64,000 nucleotides of DNA from Vibrio tubiashii (GCF_028551255.1 NZ_CP117030.1:1364001-1428000), one strand, 5' to 3'. Positions 1-9,246 are shown, counted from the first letter of the stretch. Notes: generated by a model not told the origin, from the sequence alone. Numbers and translations are program-made.

Positions 1-264
1 TCTATAAGAACGAGACAACTGTGCGGAATTCTTACCACTCATAGATTCTGTAATCACGTTACTAAACCAACCCGCGAACATATAGAGTAGAAAGAGAAAA
101 CCCGCGAGCAAAATCAGCTTACCAAAGACACTTCCATCCCCGCCTTCAGCCATGTTCTGTACCGTTAGGCCTGCACCAACAGCAATCAAAAACAATGCAA
201 CTGCGCCAACAATTGGCCAGCTACTTTGTGCGGGCACATAATAGGATTGATGTTTTGAACTCAT
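1..264 (-). CDS. coxC: Cytochrome c oxidase subunit III, partial (3' end outside window)
   Basis: The first 88 codons are present; the rest lies beyond the left edge. The N-terminus reads MSSKHQSYYVPAQSSWPIVG, typical of heme-copper oxidase subunit III, followed by two hydrophobic stretches that fit the first membrane helices. Subunit III is an inner-membrane part of the aa3/caa3 oxidase and stabilises the core of subunits I and II. The ATG overlaps the ctaG stop in an ATGA junction, so the gene is probably translationally coupled as the fourth gene of coxB-coxA-ctaG-coxC. Identity rests on this N-terminus and the operon position. Confidence 0.9.
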   Translation of the reverse strand, partial: MSSKHQSYYVPAQSSWPIVGAVALFLIAVGAGLTVQNMAEGGDGSVFGKLILLAGFLFLLYMFAGWFSNVITESMSGKNSAQLSRSYR

Positions 265-863
265 TGTGTTGCTCCTTGCGAAGTCTCATCGGTTACCTTA
301 GATGAAACGTTAGCTAACTCGGTTGAGATCGTTTTATCCGTGATGTCATAGAGGGTGTATGACAACGTCAGAGTATGAATAGAGTCTGGAATATCAGGCT
401 CAATATAGAAAATCAGCGGCATTTCTGCTTTTCCATCGGCTTGCAAAGGCTGTTGATTAAAGCAGAAGCATTCAATTTTATTGAAATAGGTAGCCCCTAG
501 CCCCGGTGAGACCGATGGCACGGCTTGGCCAACAATATCTTTGGAAGAGAGATTCTTGGCAAAGTAAGCGGTTTGAATCACTTCGCCGGGATGCACTTCC
601 ATTGAAGTTTGTGCAGGGACAAAAGACCAAGGAATCCCTTGATTATTGTGCGCCATAAACTCTACGCGAATAAGACGTGATGTGTCAGGAACCATACCTT
701 GTGGTTGTAGCGCAGACTCTGTATTGGTTTTTCCGTTGATTCCTAAAGCTTCACACATCACGTCATATAAAGGGACAAGAGCAAAACCAAAACCAAACAT
801 GGCAACAACCGCAGCGCAAAGCTTCAGCGTAAGCTTTCTATTGGATTTAGCTTGCCCGTCCAT
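261..863 (-). CDS. ctaG: Cytochrome c oxidase assembly protein CtaG/Cox11
   Basis: A copper chaperone that delivers copper to the CuB site of oxidase subunit I. It has one N-terminal membrane helix (about residues 10-30, ending FALVPLYDVMCEALG) and then a periplasmic beta-rich domain. The copper-binding cysteines are in IECFCFNQQPL, the Cox11 signature. I start at ATG 863 (MDGQAKSNRKLT, 200 residues, normal length) because an AGGGG Shine-Dalgarno precedes it. A longer in-frame start at 983 would overlap coxA deeply and add an atypical basic leader. It lies 10 bp after the coxA stop and overlaps coxC by 4 bp. Confidence 0.93.
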   Translation of the reverse strand: MDGQAKSNRKLTLKLCAAVVAMFGFGFALVPLYDVMCEALGINGKTNTESALQPQGMVPDTSRLIRVEFMAHNNQGIPWSFVPAQTSMEVHPGEVIQTAYFAKNLSSKDIVGQAVPSVSPGLGATYFNKIECFCFNQQPLQADGKAEMPLIFYIEPDIPDSIHTLTLSYTLYDITDKTISTELANVSSKVTDETSQGATQ

Positions 864-873
864 AACAGTGCCC

Positions 874-2538
874 CTAATCCACTTTTGGCGGAGTTGAGAA
901 AGTATGATGAGGAGCAGGGCTTGGCACCGTCCACTCCAGCCCTTCAGCACGATCCCAAGGTTTCGCCGAAGCCTTCTCACCACCTCTGATACATTTGATC
1001 ACCAGCCACAAGAAAATTAACTGTGACAGACCAAAGGCAAAGCCCCCAATTGAGACTATTTGGTTAACGTCTGCAAATTGAATCGCGTAGTCTGGGATAC
1101 GCCTTGGCATGCCTGCTAAGCCCAAAAAGTGCATTGGGAAGAAAAGCACATTGACCGAAATGACCGAGCACCAGAAGTGCCATAAACTCAACCTGTGGTC
1201 ATACATGTTCCCCGTCCATTTAGGCAACCAGTAGTACGCCGCCGCCATAATCGAGAACACGGCGCCCGAGACCAACACATAGTGGAAATGTGCCACCACA
1301 AAATAGGTATCGTGGTACTGAAAATCAGCGGGAACAATCGCGAGCATCAGCCCTGAGAAGCCGCCAATAGTAAATAAGATGATAAACGCAATAGCGAATA
1401 GCATCGGCGTTTCAAAGGTCATCGCCCCTCGCCACATGGTTGCTACCCAGTTAAAGACCTTAACACCCGTCGGCACCGCTATTAACATTGTGCAATACAT
1501 AAAGAAGAGTTCGGCGAAAACCGGCATACCCGTGGTAAACATGTGGTGCGCCCAAACAAGAAAGGACAACAGCGCGATACTACAAGTTGCGTAGACCATC
1601 GAGTGATAACCAAACAGCTTTTTGCCACTAAAGGCTGGAATAATCGCAGAGACAATGCCAAATGAGGGCAAGATCATTATGTACACTTCGGGGTGACCAA
1701 AGAACCAGAAGATATGCTGGAACATCACAGGGTCACCGCCGCCTGCGGCATCAAAGAACGAGGTGCCGAAATACTTATCGGTGAGCACCATGGTGACAGC
1801 CCCCGCGAGTACGGGCATTACGGCTATTAATAGGAAAGCCGTGATCAGCCAAGTCCAAACAAACATTGGCATTTTGAACCATGTCATCCCTGGAGCACGC
1901 ATATTCACAATGGTCACAATCACGTTGATTGCTCCCATGATCGAGCTGATCCCCATAATATGAACCGAGAAGACAAACAACGCGGTACTGTCAGGTCCAT
2001 AGGTCGTCGAGAGTGGCGCGTAGAAAGTCCAACCAAAGTCAGGACCGCCGCCTTCCGTAAATAGCGAAGCAATCAGAATGGCAAAAGCGAAAGGAAGAAT
2101 CCAAAAGCTAAGGTTGTTCATTCTAGGCAGAGCCATATCTGGCGCGCCGATCATCATTGGGATCATCCAGTTCGCTAGCCCAGTGAAAGCTGGCATCACT
2201 GCACCAAACACCATGATCAAACCATGAACGGTTGTCATCTGGTTAAAGAACTGCGGTTCAACTAATTGCAATCCCGGTTGGAAAAGTTCGGCGCGAATGA
2301 TCATTGCCATCGCACCACCAGTTAAGAACATGATGAAACTAAACCAAAGGTAAAGCGTCCCAATGTCTTTATGGTTCGTCGAGTAGAGCCAACGCGTTAT
2401 TCCCTTGGCTGGCCCATGATGGTCATGATCATCAGCATCAACTGCAATCGTGCTATTGGCGCGGCTGATATCGGCATCAGTAGCTGGCGCTGATTTGGTT
2501 TTGTCTTCTACGATCGAATCAGGTTTGGACGTTTTCAT
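874..2538 (-). CDS. coxA: Cytochrome c oxidase subunit I (heme-copper oxidase, aa3/caa3 type)
   Basis: The catalytic inner-membrane subunit, which reduces O2 to water and pumps protons. 554 residues with about 12 membrane helices. Visible signatures are a heme ligand in TTVHGLIMVFG, the D-channel entry in GAPDMALPRMNN, the CuB/cross-linked His-Tyr motif with the channel glutamate in FGHPEVYIMILP, the CuB histidines in WAHHMFTTGM, the K-channel lysine in PTGVKVFNW, and the heme histidines in VVAHFHYVLVSG. This is therefore a type A oxidase with complete proton channels. The first 45 residues are a hydrophilic His/Asp-rich extension (DADDHDHHG). The start ATG has an AAGGAGGGA ribosome site and overlaps the coxB stop (ATGA). 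Confidence 0.97.
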   Translation of the reverse strand: MKTSKPDSIVEDKTKSAPATDADISRANSTIAVDADDHDHHGPAKGITRWLYSTNHKDIGTLYLWFSFIMFLTGGAMAMIIRAELFQPGLQLVEPQFFNQMTTVHGLIMVFGAVMPAFTGLANWMIPMMIGAPDMALPRMNNLSFWILPFAFAILIASLFTEGGGPDFGWTFYAPLSTTYGPDSTALFVFSVHIMGISSIMGAINVIVTIVNMRAPGMTWFKMPMFVWTWLITAFLLIAVMPVLAGAVTMVLTDKYFGTSFFDAAGGGDPVMFQHIFWFFGHPEVYIMILPSFGIVSAIIPAFSGKKLFGYHSMVYATCSIALLSFLVWAHHMFTTGMPVFAELFFMYCTMLIAVPTGVKVFNWVATMWRGAMTFETPMLFAIAFIILFTIGGFSGLMLAIVPADFQYHDTYFVVAHFHYVLVSGAVFSIMAAAYYWLPKWTGNMYDHRLSLWHFWCSVISVNVLFFPMHFLGLAGMPRRIPDYAIQFADVNQIVSIGGFAFGLSQLIFLWLVIKCIRGGEKASAKPWDRAEGLEWTVPSPAPHHTFSTPPKVD

Positions 2539-3689
2539 TGTCCCTCCTTAGACGCCTTAAGCTGGTTAACATCTGATGCTTGAACTAGATCACCCACACT
2601 GTTGCCGAGACCATTTCGTTGGTAGGTCACCACTGCAGCAATCTCTTTATCTGTTAGCTGGTTAGAGAATGCTTGCATCGCTGTACCCGAACGACCATTG
2701 ACTACAATATCAATGTGCGAAGAGACATCGCCCGTTGCGACTTTACTGGCAGTAATGGCTGGGAATGCTCCGGGGATACCAGCACCGTTCGCTTGGTGAC
2801 AAACCGCGCATCGATCGAGATACACTTTTTCGCCAACACTCATTAACTCATCCAAAGATAAAGAGGCGGTGAGTGAGGCTGCGGCTTCCTGCTTCGCTTT
2901 CTCTAATTCTGCTTTCTTTGCAATCAGCCACGCGTCGTATTTATCTTCTTCCATCGCGTGAACCACAATTGGCATGAAGCCATGAGCGCGACCACATAAC
3001 TCAGCACACTGACCACGATAAACACCCGGCTTGTCTATTCGAGTCCAAGCCTCGTTAATAAATCCTGGGATGGTATCTTTCTTCACCGCAAAGTCCGGCA
3101 CCCACCAAGAGTGAATAACGTCATCTGCCGTCATCAAAAAGCGTACTTTACGGTTGATCGGTAACACCAACGGGTTATCCACTTCCAATAGATAATGCGC
3201 GCCCTTTTCCTCGATGCCATCAATCGCTTTTTGGCTAGTTGCGAGCAAACTGAAGAATTCGACGTCTTCACCGAAATAGCTGTAATGCCACTTCCATTGC
3301 GAACCCGTGATTTTGATTGTCAGATCAGATTGAGAAGTATCTTCCATCGCGACCAAGGTTTTGGTTGCGGGAATAGCCATTAAGACGAGGATAATGATCG
3401 GAATAACGGTCCAAATCACTTCCACTTTAGTACTTTCATGGAAGTGTGCCGCTACCGCTCCTTTAGATTTGCGGTGGTGATACATGGAGTAAAACATCGC
3501 CCCAAACACCACAACCGCAATGGCGCAGCAGATATAAAATATCAGCATATGCAGGTCATAAACCTGCTCACTGATATTGGTGACTCCCTGAGTCATGTTG
3601 TAGGCACTTTCTTCTGCTCGTGCAGAAGCAGTGATGCAAATTAACAAAACACTACTCAATCGCCACAGTAACAACTGTAAACTTTTCAA
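2535..3689 (-). CDS. coxB: Cytochrome c oxidase subunit II with fused C-terminal cytochrome c (caa3 type)
   Basis: 384 residues: a signal peptide (cleavage near ASARA/EES), two membrane helices (about 45-70 and 90-110), a periplasmic cupredoxin CuA domain (ligands H193, C228, C232, H236, M239 in QCAELCGRAHGFM), an Ala/Glu/Lys-rich linker (about 255-275), and a class I cytochrome c domain with CAVCH at 294-298. The tethered cytochrome makes this a caa3-type oxidase that takes electrons directly from bc1 or soluble cytochromes. No ATG exists before the signal peptide; the only good start is TTG at 3689, preceded by GGAGAGG at a short distance. It is the first gene of the cox operon. Confidence 0.94.
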   Translation of the reverse strand: MKSLQLLLWRLSSVLLICITASARAEESAYNMTQGVTNISEQVYDLHMLIFYICCAIAVVVFGAMFYSMYHHRKSKGAVAAHFHESTKVEVIWTVIPIIILVLMAIPATKTLVAMEDTSQSDLTIKITGSQWKWHYSYFGEDVEFFSLLATSQKAIDGIEEKGAHYLLEVDNPLVLPINRKVRFLMTADDVIHSWWVPDFAVKKDTIPGFINEAWTRIDKPGVYRGQCAELCGRAHGFMPIVVHAMEEDKYDAWLIAKKAELEKAKQEAAASLTASLSLDELMSVGEKVYLDRCAVCHQANGAGIPGAFPAITASKVATGDVSSHIDIVVNGRSGTAMQAFSNQLTDKEIAAVVTYQRNGLGNSVGDLVQASDVNQLKASKEGQ

Positions 3690-4034
3690 AAGACCTCTCC
3701 TCTACCAGAGTCATCAACCGTGATGCGGGTACTTAGTCTTTGCATTGAGCCTACATCTGCAAGAAAGTACCAATCAGCCTTTGGACTTGGAAAATTCCTT
3801 ATAACCAGTAAATTTCATGTAATTTGTTATATTTATGTTAATAAACGTTAGTTGGCGTTTCTAAATTGTGCAAGAAAGTCCTATTAGAAATGGTGACTAG
3901 GCAGAGCATAGAAAGGTTTAGCGATTGCGCTCTAGTAAATGATAATCAATATCAATTAAAATCAAACTAAATTCAGGAAATAACATAGACTTAAGTTAGA
4001 TATCAACTTGAGACATGAAGAAGGTAAAAACATC
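3690..4034. promoter_or_regulatory. Divergent intergenic region between the cox operon and the phosphohexomutase gene
   Basis: 345 bp with no supported gene. It must hold the promoters for coxB (leftward) and the mutase gene (rightward). The half near coxB is ordinary. The part from about 3790 to 4000 is AT-rich and carries a near-consensus Fur box at 3940-3954. I could not assign a convincing -35/-10 pair to either gene. Confidence 0.5.
3940..3954 (+). promoter_or_regulatory. Candidate Fur box
   Basis: TGATAATCAATATCA matches the 7-1-7 Fur consensus TGATAATnATTATCA at 13 of 14 defined positions. It lies about 80 bp upstream of the mutase ATG and about 250 bp from the coxB start, so iron control of either side is possible. 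Seen directly; function inferred. Confidence 0.55.
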
Positions 4035-5741
4035 ATGATGGAACAAGTGACGCGTTGGTTAGAGAAAGATCCTGACCCACATACAAGAGAAGAGCTTCAA
4101 CACCTAATCGATGAACAAGCATTTGATGAACTCGACGATCGCTTTAGCCAACGTCTGGAATTTGGTACTGCTGGCCTACGAGGCAAAGTCGGTTGTGGCC
4201 CAAACCGAATGAACCGTTTAGTGATTCAAGAAACCGCAACGGGCCTTGGTCACTATCTTGTTGAACAAGTTAAAGATGCAAAAACACGCGGTGTTGTGAT
4301 TGGTTATGATGGTCGTACAGACTCTAAGCAGTTTGCTCACGATACAGCTTCTGTTCTTACATCTCTTGGGATTAAGGTTTTCCTAACCCACGCAGTAGCG
4401 GCAACACCAATTGTTGCGTTTGGCGTTAAGCACTTTAATGCAGCGGCAGCTGTTGTGGTTACAGCGAGCCACAATCCACCAGAATACAATGGCTTTAAAG
4501 TGTACTGGGAAAATGGCGCGCAAATCATCCCGCCACATGATTCAGGTATTGCAGCTGAGATTGACGTTGCAGCGACTAAGCCAATACCACTAATGGCTTT
4601 AGATGATGCAGAGAAGCATGGTTTACTTGTCTGGCTAAAAGAGGATTACTACGAAACTTATCGCCAGACGATGAATAACAATCCACTCTTGGCTAACCAT
4701 ACTGCGCCTAACGATATCGCTATCGCATACACCGCTATGCATGGCGTTGGGGCAAACATGGCGCAAACCCTACTCAACGACGCGGGCTTTAATCACTTCT
4801 ACAGTGTTGCAGAGCAAAGTGAACCAGACGGCACTTTCCCTACCGTCAACTTCCCGAACCCAGAAGAAGCTGGGGCGATGGATATGGTCATGGCATTGGC
4901 TAAACAACACAACGCAGACATTGCTTGTGCCAATGACCCAGACGCAGACCGATTTGCTGTCGCTGTACGCAAGTCAGATGGTGACTATCAGATGCTGACT
5001 GGTGACCAAGTGGGCACTTTGTTTGGTCATTATCTCTTGTCACAAACAGAGGCGAGTAAACAACTTGTCGGCAATACCATTGTTTCATCCACTTTGTTAA
5101 ACAAGATAGCCGATGCGCACGGTGCCACTTACTTCCAAACACTGACTGGCTTTAAATGGCTAACTAATGTGGCAATGCAAAAGCAAAGCGATGATCAGCA
5201 GTTCCTATTTGCCTATGAAGAAGCATTAGGTTACACGGTAGGGAACAAAGTCTGGGATAAGGATGGTCTATCCGCTCTGGTTGCCTTTGCGCAATTGACC
5301 GCCGAGCTAAAAAGCCAAGGAAAAACCATTTGGGATCAACTAGAAGCCATCTATCGTCAGCACGGTATGTATCTGAATTCACAACGCAGTATTGCGCTTG
5401 ATCCTAAAGCACCACCTGTAGGTGATAAGCTCAGGGCTAATCCTCCGACTATGATTGCGGGTAGTAAAGTGGAAGTGACAGAAGATCTTAAATCACTTAC
5501 CAAGCACTTTGCTGATGGTTCAACTCAATCCATCGACCTGCCAGCAAGTGACGTACTTATCTATCACCTATCATGTGGTGCACGAGTGATCGTTCGTCCT
5601 TCAGGAACAGAACCGAAATTGAAGTGTTACTACGAAGTGATCGAGAAGTTTGAAGATTCTGATAGCTTTGAACACGTACTGGATAAGGCGTCAGAGTCTA
5701 TGGGAATGCTGATTTCAGAACATCAGCATAGTTTGCTTTAA
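4035..5741 (+). CDS. Phosphoglucomutase/phosphomannomutase family phosphohexomutase
   Basis: A cytosolic alpha-D-phosphohexomutase of the PGM2/PgcA-like branch that interconverts hexose (or pentose) 1- and 6(5)-phosphates through a phosphoserine. Four family signatures are in order: the phosphoserine loop TASHNPPEYNGFKVY (Ser145), the metal loop DPDADRFAVAV (301-306), the sugar loop EEALGYTVG, and the phosphate-binding RPSGTEPKLKCYYEV near the C-terminus. Length 568 residues is normal. I start at ATG 4035 with a GAAGAAGG ribosome site; a TTG further upstream is unlikely. An ATG three bases later is an alternative. Monocistronic, with a strong hairpin downstream. Glucose versus mannose preference cannot be read from sequence. 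Confidence 0.9.
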   Translation: MMEQVTRWLEKDPDPHTREELQHLIDEQAFDELDDRFSQRLEFGTAGLRGKVGCGPNRMNRLVIQETATGLGHYLVEQVKDAKTRGVVIGYDGRTDSKQFAHDTASVLTSLGIKVFLTHAVAATPIVAFGVKHFNAAAAVVVTASHNPPEYNGFKVYWENGAQIIPPHDSGIAAEIDVAATKPIPLMALDDAEKHGLLVWLKEDYYETYRQTMNNNPLLANHTAPNDIAIAYTAMHGVGANMAQTLLNDAGFNHFYSVAEQSEPDGTFPTVNFPNPEEAGAMDMVMALAKQHNADIACANDPDADRFAVAVRKSDGDYQMLTGDQVGTLFGHYLLSQTEASKQLVGNTIVSSTLLNKIADAHGATYFQTLTGFKWLTNVAMQKQSDDQQFLFAYEEALGYTVGNKVWDKDGLSALVAFAQLTAELKSQGKTIWDQLEAIYRQHGMYLNSQRSIALDPKAPPVGDKLRANPPTMIAGSKVEVTEDLKSLTKHFADGSTQSIDLPASDVLIYHLSCGARVIVRPSGTEPKLKCYYEVIEKFEDSDSFEHVLDKASESMGMLISEHQHSLL

Positions 5742-5766
5742 TACATTAAAGAGCTCTATAAATAAA

Positions 5767-5790
5767 ACCCCATACCTATTGGTATGGGGT
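5767..5790. terminator. Bidirectional terminator between mutase gene and scsC
   Basis: A perfect 10-bp inverted repeat ACCCCATACC / GGTATGGGGT with a TATT loop lies between two convergent genes, with A/T-rich tails on both sides. Confidence 0.8.
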
Positions 5791-5797
5791 AGAAAAC

Positions 5798-6496
5798 CTA
5801 AAGTTGCTCTTTAACCACTTCTTCAAGTTGCTGATAAGGCACATAACCTGGAATTACTTGTTCACCCATGATAAGTGCTGGCGTACCTCTTAAACCTAAA
5901 CCAGTAAACATGGCATAGTTGTTTTCTAACTGCGCCTTTACCTCATCACTGACATTCAGGTGCTCCGTCGTCCCAGTTTTTTGCGCAATCTTCATTAAAG
6001 ATGCGGCATTATGTGTGCCCGGTTTTGACACCAATAAATCGTGTACTTGCTGGTAGTTGTCACGATCTTTTTGCCAAACGTTAAGCGCGTAAGCGGCCGA
6101 GTTCACCGAAGAGCTACCTTCTTTAAGCGGTACATAGAGATTCACCACTTTGATTTGCGGGTAATCTTTCACGAGCTTATCTAGCTCCACATCCAATTTC
6201 TTACAGAATGGGCAGCTGTAGTCGGTCACGTTGATGATCGTGAACTCCCCGTTTTCTGCACCCATAAATGAGTGGTTAGGATCGTTAAGGTAGTTTTGGC
6301 TACTCTCTAGTAGGTGAGTAAACTGCTGTTGCTGCTTGATATACATTCCTAGGCTTTCATGTAGTCCATCGACAACCTGCGGGTTTGCCTCAAGCATCTC
6401 TACAATCTCAGCAATCTTTTGATCTTGAGGTGCTGCCAATGCTGGAGCAGTAAAAAGAACGCTTGTAGCCAGCGCTAACGTAAGTTTATTGAACAT
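5798..6496 (-). CDS. scsC: DsbA-family thiol:disulfide oxidoreductase ScsC
   Basis: A periplasmic thioredoxin-fold protein of the suppressor-of-copper-sensitivity system. 232 residues: a signal peptide (cleavage near LAA/PQD), an N-terminal helical segment rich in Gln (about 25-75) like the oligomerisation stalk of ScsC/DsbG-like proteins, then the thioredoxin core with CPFC at 95-98 and the cis-proline loop RGTPALI near 205. ScsC proteins act as copper-binding disulfide isomerases kept reduced by ScsB. It is the last gene of scsB-scsD-scsC, 9 bp after scsD, with an AGGA-type ribosome site. A generic DsbA-like role cannot be excluded, but the operon supports ScsC. Confidence 0.88.
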   Translation of the reverse strand: MFNKLTLALATSVLFTAPALAAPQDQKIAEIVEMLEANPQVVDGLHESLGMYIKQQQQFTHLLESSQNYLNDPNHSFMGAENGEFTIINVTDYSCPFCKKLDVELDKLVKDYPQIKVVNLYVPLKEGSSSVNSAAYALNVWQKDRDNYQQVHDLLVSKPGTHNAASLMKIAQKTGTTEHLNVSDEVKAQLENNYAMFTGLGLRGTPALIMGEQVIPGYVPYQQLEEVVKEQL

Positions 6497-6505
6497 AGTA
6501 AATTC

Positions 6506-7006
6506 CTAATTGTTTAACCAAAGACGTGCAAGTAAGCCTGGCGGAGTCGTAATGCCAGTCGTGATTGATTCGATTTTGCCGTCTCTGACAATGAAAATGG
6601 TTGGTGTCACTGAGATGCCCCACTGCTTAAACAGCTGAGAGTTCTCGTCGTTGACGTTGGTAAATTGATAATCATGTTTTTGCTTGAATGCCTCAACACG
6701 CAAGTCTGTTCCAGAGGCTCCTGAGACCGCGACCACAGGGTAGTATTGACTCACCCAATCAACGGTAGGACTGACAAACTTACATACCGGACACCAAGTT
6801 GCCCAAAAATAGATAACGACCGGGGTTTGGTAACTCATCTCGATCACATCAACTGGGTTTCCCTTTTCATCCACTGTGACTAAGTCCGGCGCCATTTCCG
6901 TCGGTACATCTTGGGCATGATAGAGATCAATTGCAGTGGTGATCACAATCGCGAATAGCAAAAACTTTGATATTTCTTTGAGCCAGTGAAGCGGTCTTAT
7001 CTTCAT
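6506..7006 (-). CDS. scsD: Membrane-anchored thioredoxin-like protein ScsD
   Basis: 166 residues with one N-terminal membrane anchor (about 11-28) and a periplasmic TlpA/ResA-like thioredoxin domain. The active site is WCPVC (Cys72, Cys75) and the cis-proline segment VTPTIFIV is present. ScsD-type proteins are reductases fed by the membrane electron carrier ScsB. The ATG shares its first base with the scsB TAA stop (TAATG), a tight coupling. Identification rests on this and on the flanking scsB and scsC. Confidence 0.88.
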   Translation of the reverse strand: MKIRPLHWLKEISKFLLFAIVITTAIDLYHAQDVPTEMAPDLVTVDEKGNPVDVIEMSYQTPVVIYFWATWCPVCKFVSPTVDWVSQYYPVVAVSGASGTDLRVEAFKQKHDYQFTNVNDENSQLFKQWGISVTPTIFIVRDGKIESITTGITTPPGLLARLWLNN

Positions 7007-9114
7007 TAACCCGCCTCCCCACTCGCTTGCTTAAGCGCTTGTGTGACCGATTCATCGGTTAATATCACAGGCAGTGGAATGCCTTGAGGCGCATTAGGTC
7101 CATAGACAATATTAAACGGCACACCAAATCTGCCATTGGCTCGAAGATAATCCGTTACTAGGCCATCAGGGTGAGTCCAGTCACCTTGGATAGGTGTGAC
7201 ATTCGGATGCTGAAGTGCTGAGTAAACGGGATCTTGTAAGATCACGCCAATCTTGTTCGCTTTACAGGTCACACACCAGTCTGCTGTCACGTTAACAAAC
7301 ACAGTATTGCCATTAGCTACTGACTCAGTAATGGCTTCATTCGATAGCCTTACCCACGGCAAATCTTCAGGTAAAGGCGTTGACCAATGATCCGCCGTCA
7401 TACTTCCAATCACTAGCCCGCCAGCGAGCAGCAGTAAAGATGCGCCACCAGAGATGACAAACGCTTTATCGCCATAAACCTTTTTGATGCGCATAAGCAC
7501 GACGACCAACGCGGTGACTGCTAGAACAATGACCCAGAACACTGGAAGGTGGTTGGCGAGCAAGTAAAGCAGCCAAACGCTAGTGAGAAGCATCATCATA
7601 CCAAATAGCAGCTTAACCTTATTCATCCAAGCACCCGGCTTAGGCAGGTAAGAGGCAAGTCCAGGGAACAGTGCCACCACTATCCAAGGTAAAGCCATGC
7701 CTAGCGCAAGAGCAGTAAAGATAACTAACATATCTACTGTGCTAGCCGCTAATGCAAATGCTACCGCCGTCCCTAAGAAAGGTGCAGAACATGGCGTCGC
7801 TAGTAGCGTGGCAAACATACCTTGCAGATAGTGCCCTACATAAGAGTCATCTCCTTTTGAGGCAAGCCATGTATTGGTGTTCGACGATAGCCTAATTTCA
7901 AACAAACCAAGCATATTGGCACCAAACAGAGCCGTTACTGCCACCATAAAACCGATAAACCAAGGGCTCTGGAACTGAATACCCCAGCCAATGGCACTAC
8001 CAGAGAACTTCAAAATCAGCAGAAATGCCGCCAACAGCCAGAACGAAGTCAAAATGCCTGCTGAAGAAGCAAGAAACTGCAAGCGCACTTTTCGGCGCTC
8101 TATACCTTGGGCGCTGATGACACCGCTCAACTTCATCCCCAATACAGGGAGTACACATGGCATCACGTTGAGAATCAGGCCGCCCAGTAAGGCAAAACCC
8201 ATCATCTCAACCAAAGAGAAGCTTGGTATTGGTGCAGACACGAGGCCTTTTGTCACTTGCGCGGCTTGTTCCGCGATAAAATCCGTATCCTTAATGGTCA
8301 CATCGACGGATTGTTCGCTTAGATTGATGTCACCAAGCCATGTCGATACATCAAACACTGCGACAAGTTTTTCTCCCTCAATTTTAAGATGATTGAGCGC
8401 ATAACTGTAATCACTGATCGCCTCTACTCGACTATCTACAATAAGTTCGGGTGTATCCCAGCCTAGTGGTTTTATTAAAGTCACTTGAAGCTGATTAGTC
8501 GAACTATCCCAAACTGCACTTTGCTCTGAAATCAAAGGGGATGCTTTAGGCACCTGACTGATCGCTTGAGCATGCTGGTACATAGCCTGTTCTGAGACGA
8601 CCAACTCACTCGGTATAAAGTCCAAGCTAAATGGATAATCGGTCAGTACACAGATGGTGGTACATGAAGATAACGTCAGCTTAGCATCGAGACTCACAGG
8701 CTTGTTAAAGTCTTCGACGTGCAGTGTCATTGGGATAAAGGTATCCCCTTTGTAACCAAGAGTGTTGATACCGAGTAGGTTGAACTGCTGCGGGTAAGGC
8801 CAATGCCAGTCAACGGATTCCAGATTAGAAGAGCCCTGCCATGAAATACTTGGCGCGATGCCTCCTTCACCTGGCGAGCGCCAATAGGTTTTCCAGTCAC
8901 CTTCTAAAGCAACTTCGAGAAAACCTTCGACAGTTTTATCTGTAGGGTTTACTTGCCCTGTCACGACAAAGCGAGTTTTTGCAGGAGGATGATCCGGATT
9001 AACCATCCACCCCGTCTCAACCTGCGCAAATGCTAAGGTCGAGAAAAGCACACTGCTCAGCATAAGAAAAAAGCTCAGCAGACTAAAAGGTGCAAATCGA
9101 GTTTGTTTTATCAT
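7006..9114 (-). CDS. scsB: ScsB, DsbD-like transmembrane thiol:disulfide reductase
   Basis: Carries electrons from cytoplasmic thioredoxin across the inner membrane to periplasmic ScsC/ScsD. It has a signal peptide, a large N-terminal periplasmic domain with the cysteine pair CTTIC (near residue 150), an eight-helix DsbD-like core with PCVLPVLG and TPCSAPFLGTA each holding one redox cysteine, and a C-terminal thioredoxin domain with DWCVTCK. At about 702 residues the N-terminal region is larger than in E. coli DsbD, as in ScsB. I prefer ATG 9114; a TTG at 9126 (MDTTM) is also in frame. Neither has a strong Shine-Dalgarno. A short inverted repeat lies just upstream. Confidence 0.92.
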   Translation of the reverse strand: MIKQTRFAPFSLLSFFLMLSSVLFSTLAFAQVETGWMVNPDHPPAKTRFVVTGQVNPTDKTVEGFLEVALEGDWKTYWRSPGEGGIAPSISWQGSSNLESVDWHWPYPQQFNLLGINTLGYKGDTFIPMTLHVEDFNKPVSLDAKLTLSSCTTICVLTDYPFSLDFIPSELVVSEQAMYQHAQAISQVPKASPLISEQSAVWDSSTNQLQVTLIKPLGWDTPELIVDSRVEAISDYSYALNHLKIEGEKLVAVFDVSTWLGDINLSEQSVDVTIKDTDFIAEQAAQVTKGLVSAPIPSFSLVEMMGFALLGGLILNVMPCVLPVLGMKLSGVISAQGIERRKVRLQFLASSAGILTSFWLLAAFLLILKFSGSAIGWGIQFQSPWFIGFMVAVTALFGANMLGLFEIRLSSNTNTWLASKGDDSYVGHYLQGMFATLLATPCSAPFLGTAVAFALAASTVDMLVIFTALALGMALPWIVVALFPGLASYLPKPGAWMNKVKLLFGMMMLLTSVWLLYLLANHLPVFWVIVLAVTALVVVLMRIKKVYGDKAFVISGGASLLLLAGGLVIGSMTADHWSTPLPEDLPWVRLSNEAITESVANGNTVFVNVTADWCVTCKANKIGVILQDPVYSALQHPNVTPIQGDWTHPDGLVTDYLRANGRFGVPFNIVYGPNAPQGIPLPVILTDESVTQALKQASGEAG

Positions 9115-9130
9115 TGTTGTGTCCAATTGA

Positions 9131-9176
9131 AACCAATCTAATAAATAGATACTCAGATATCTATTCTGGTTGGTAT
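9131..9176. repeat. Minimal copy of a palindromic Vibrio intergenic repeat
   Basis: A 46-bp imperfect inverted repeat, left end AACCAATCTAATAAATAGAT, right end ATCTATTCTGGTTGGTAT. Both ends match the two termini of the 163-bp element at 13878-14040 in the same order, so it looks like an internally deleted or minimal member of the same family. It lies 16 bp upstream of the scsB ATG, so it should be in the scsB leader RNA as a hairpin. Confidence 0.65.
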
Positions 9177-9246
9177 ATGCCCCTCAATGGGGGAATAACA
9201 AATACGAGCTATCGCTGGCTATAATTCAAGCCAGTAACGAATTTGT

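Noticed and set aside
7991..8392. A 133-codon open frame on the plus strand inside scsB
   Set aside because: Antisense shadow of the conserved membrane core of ScsB.
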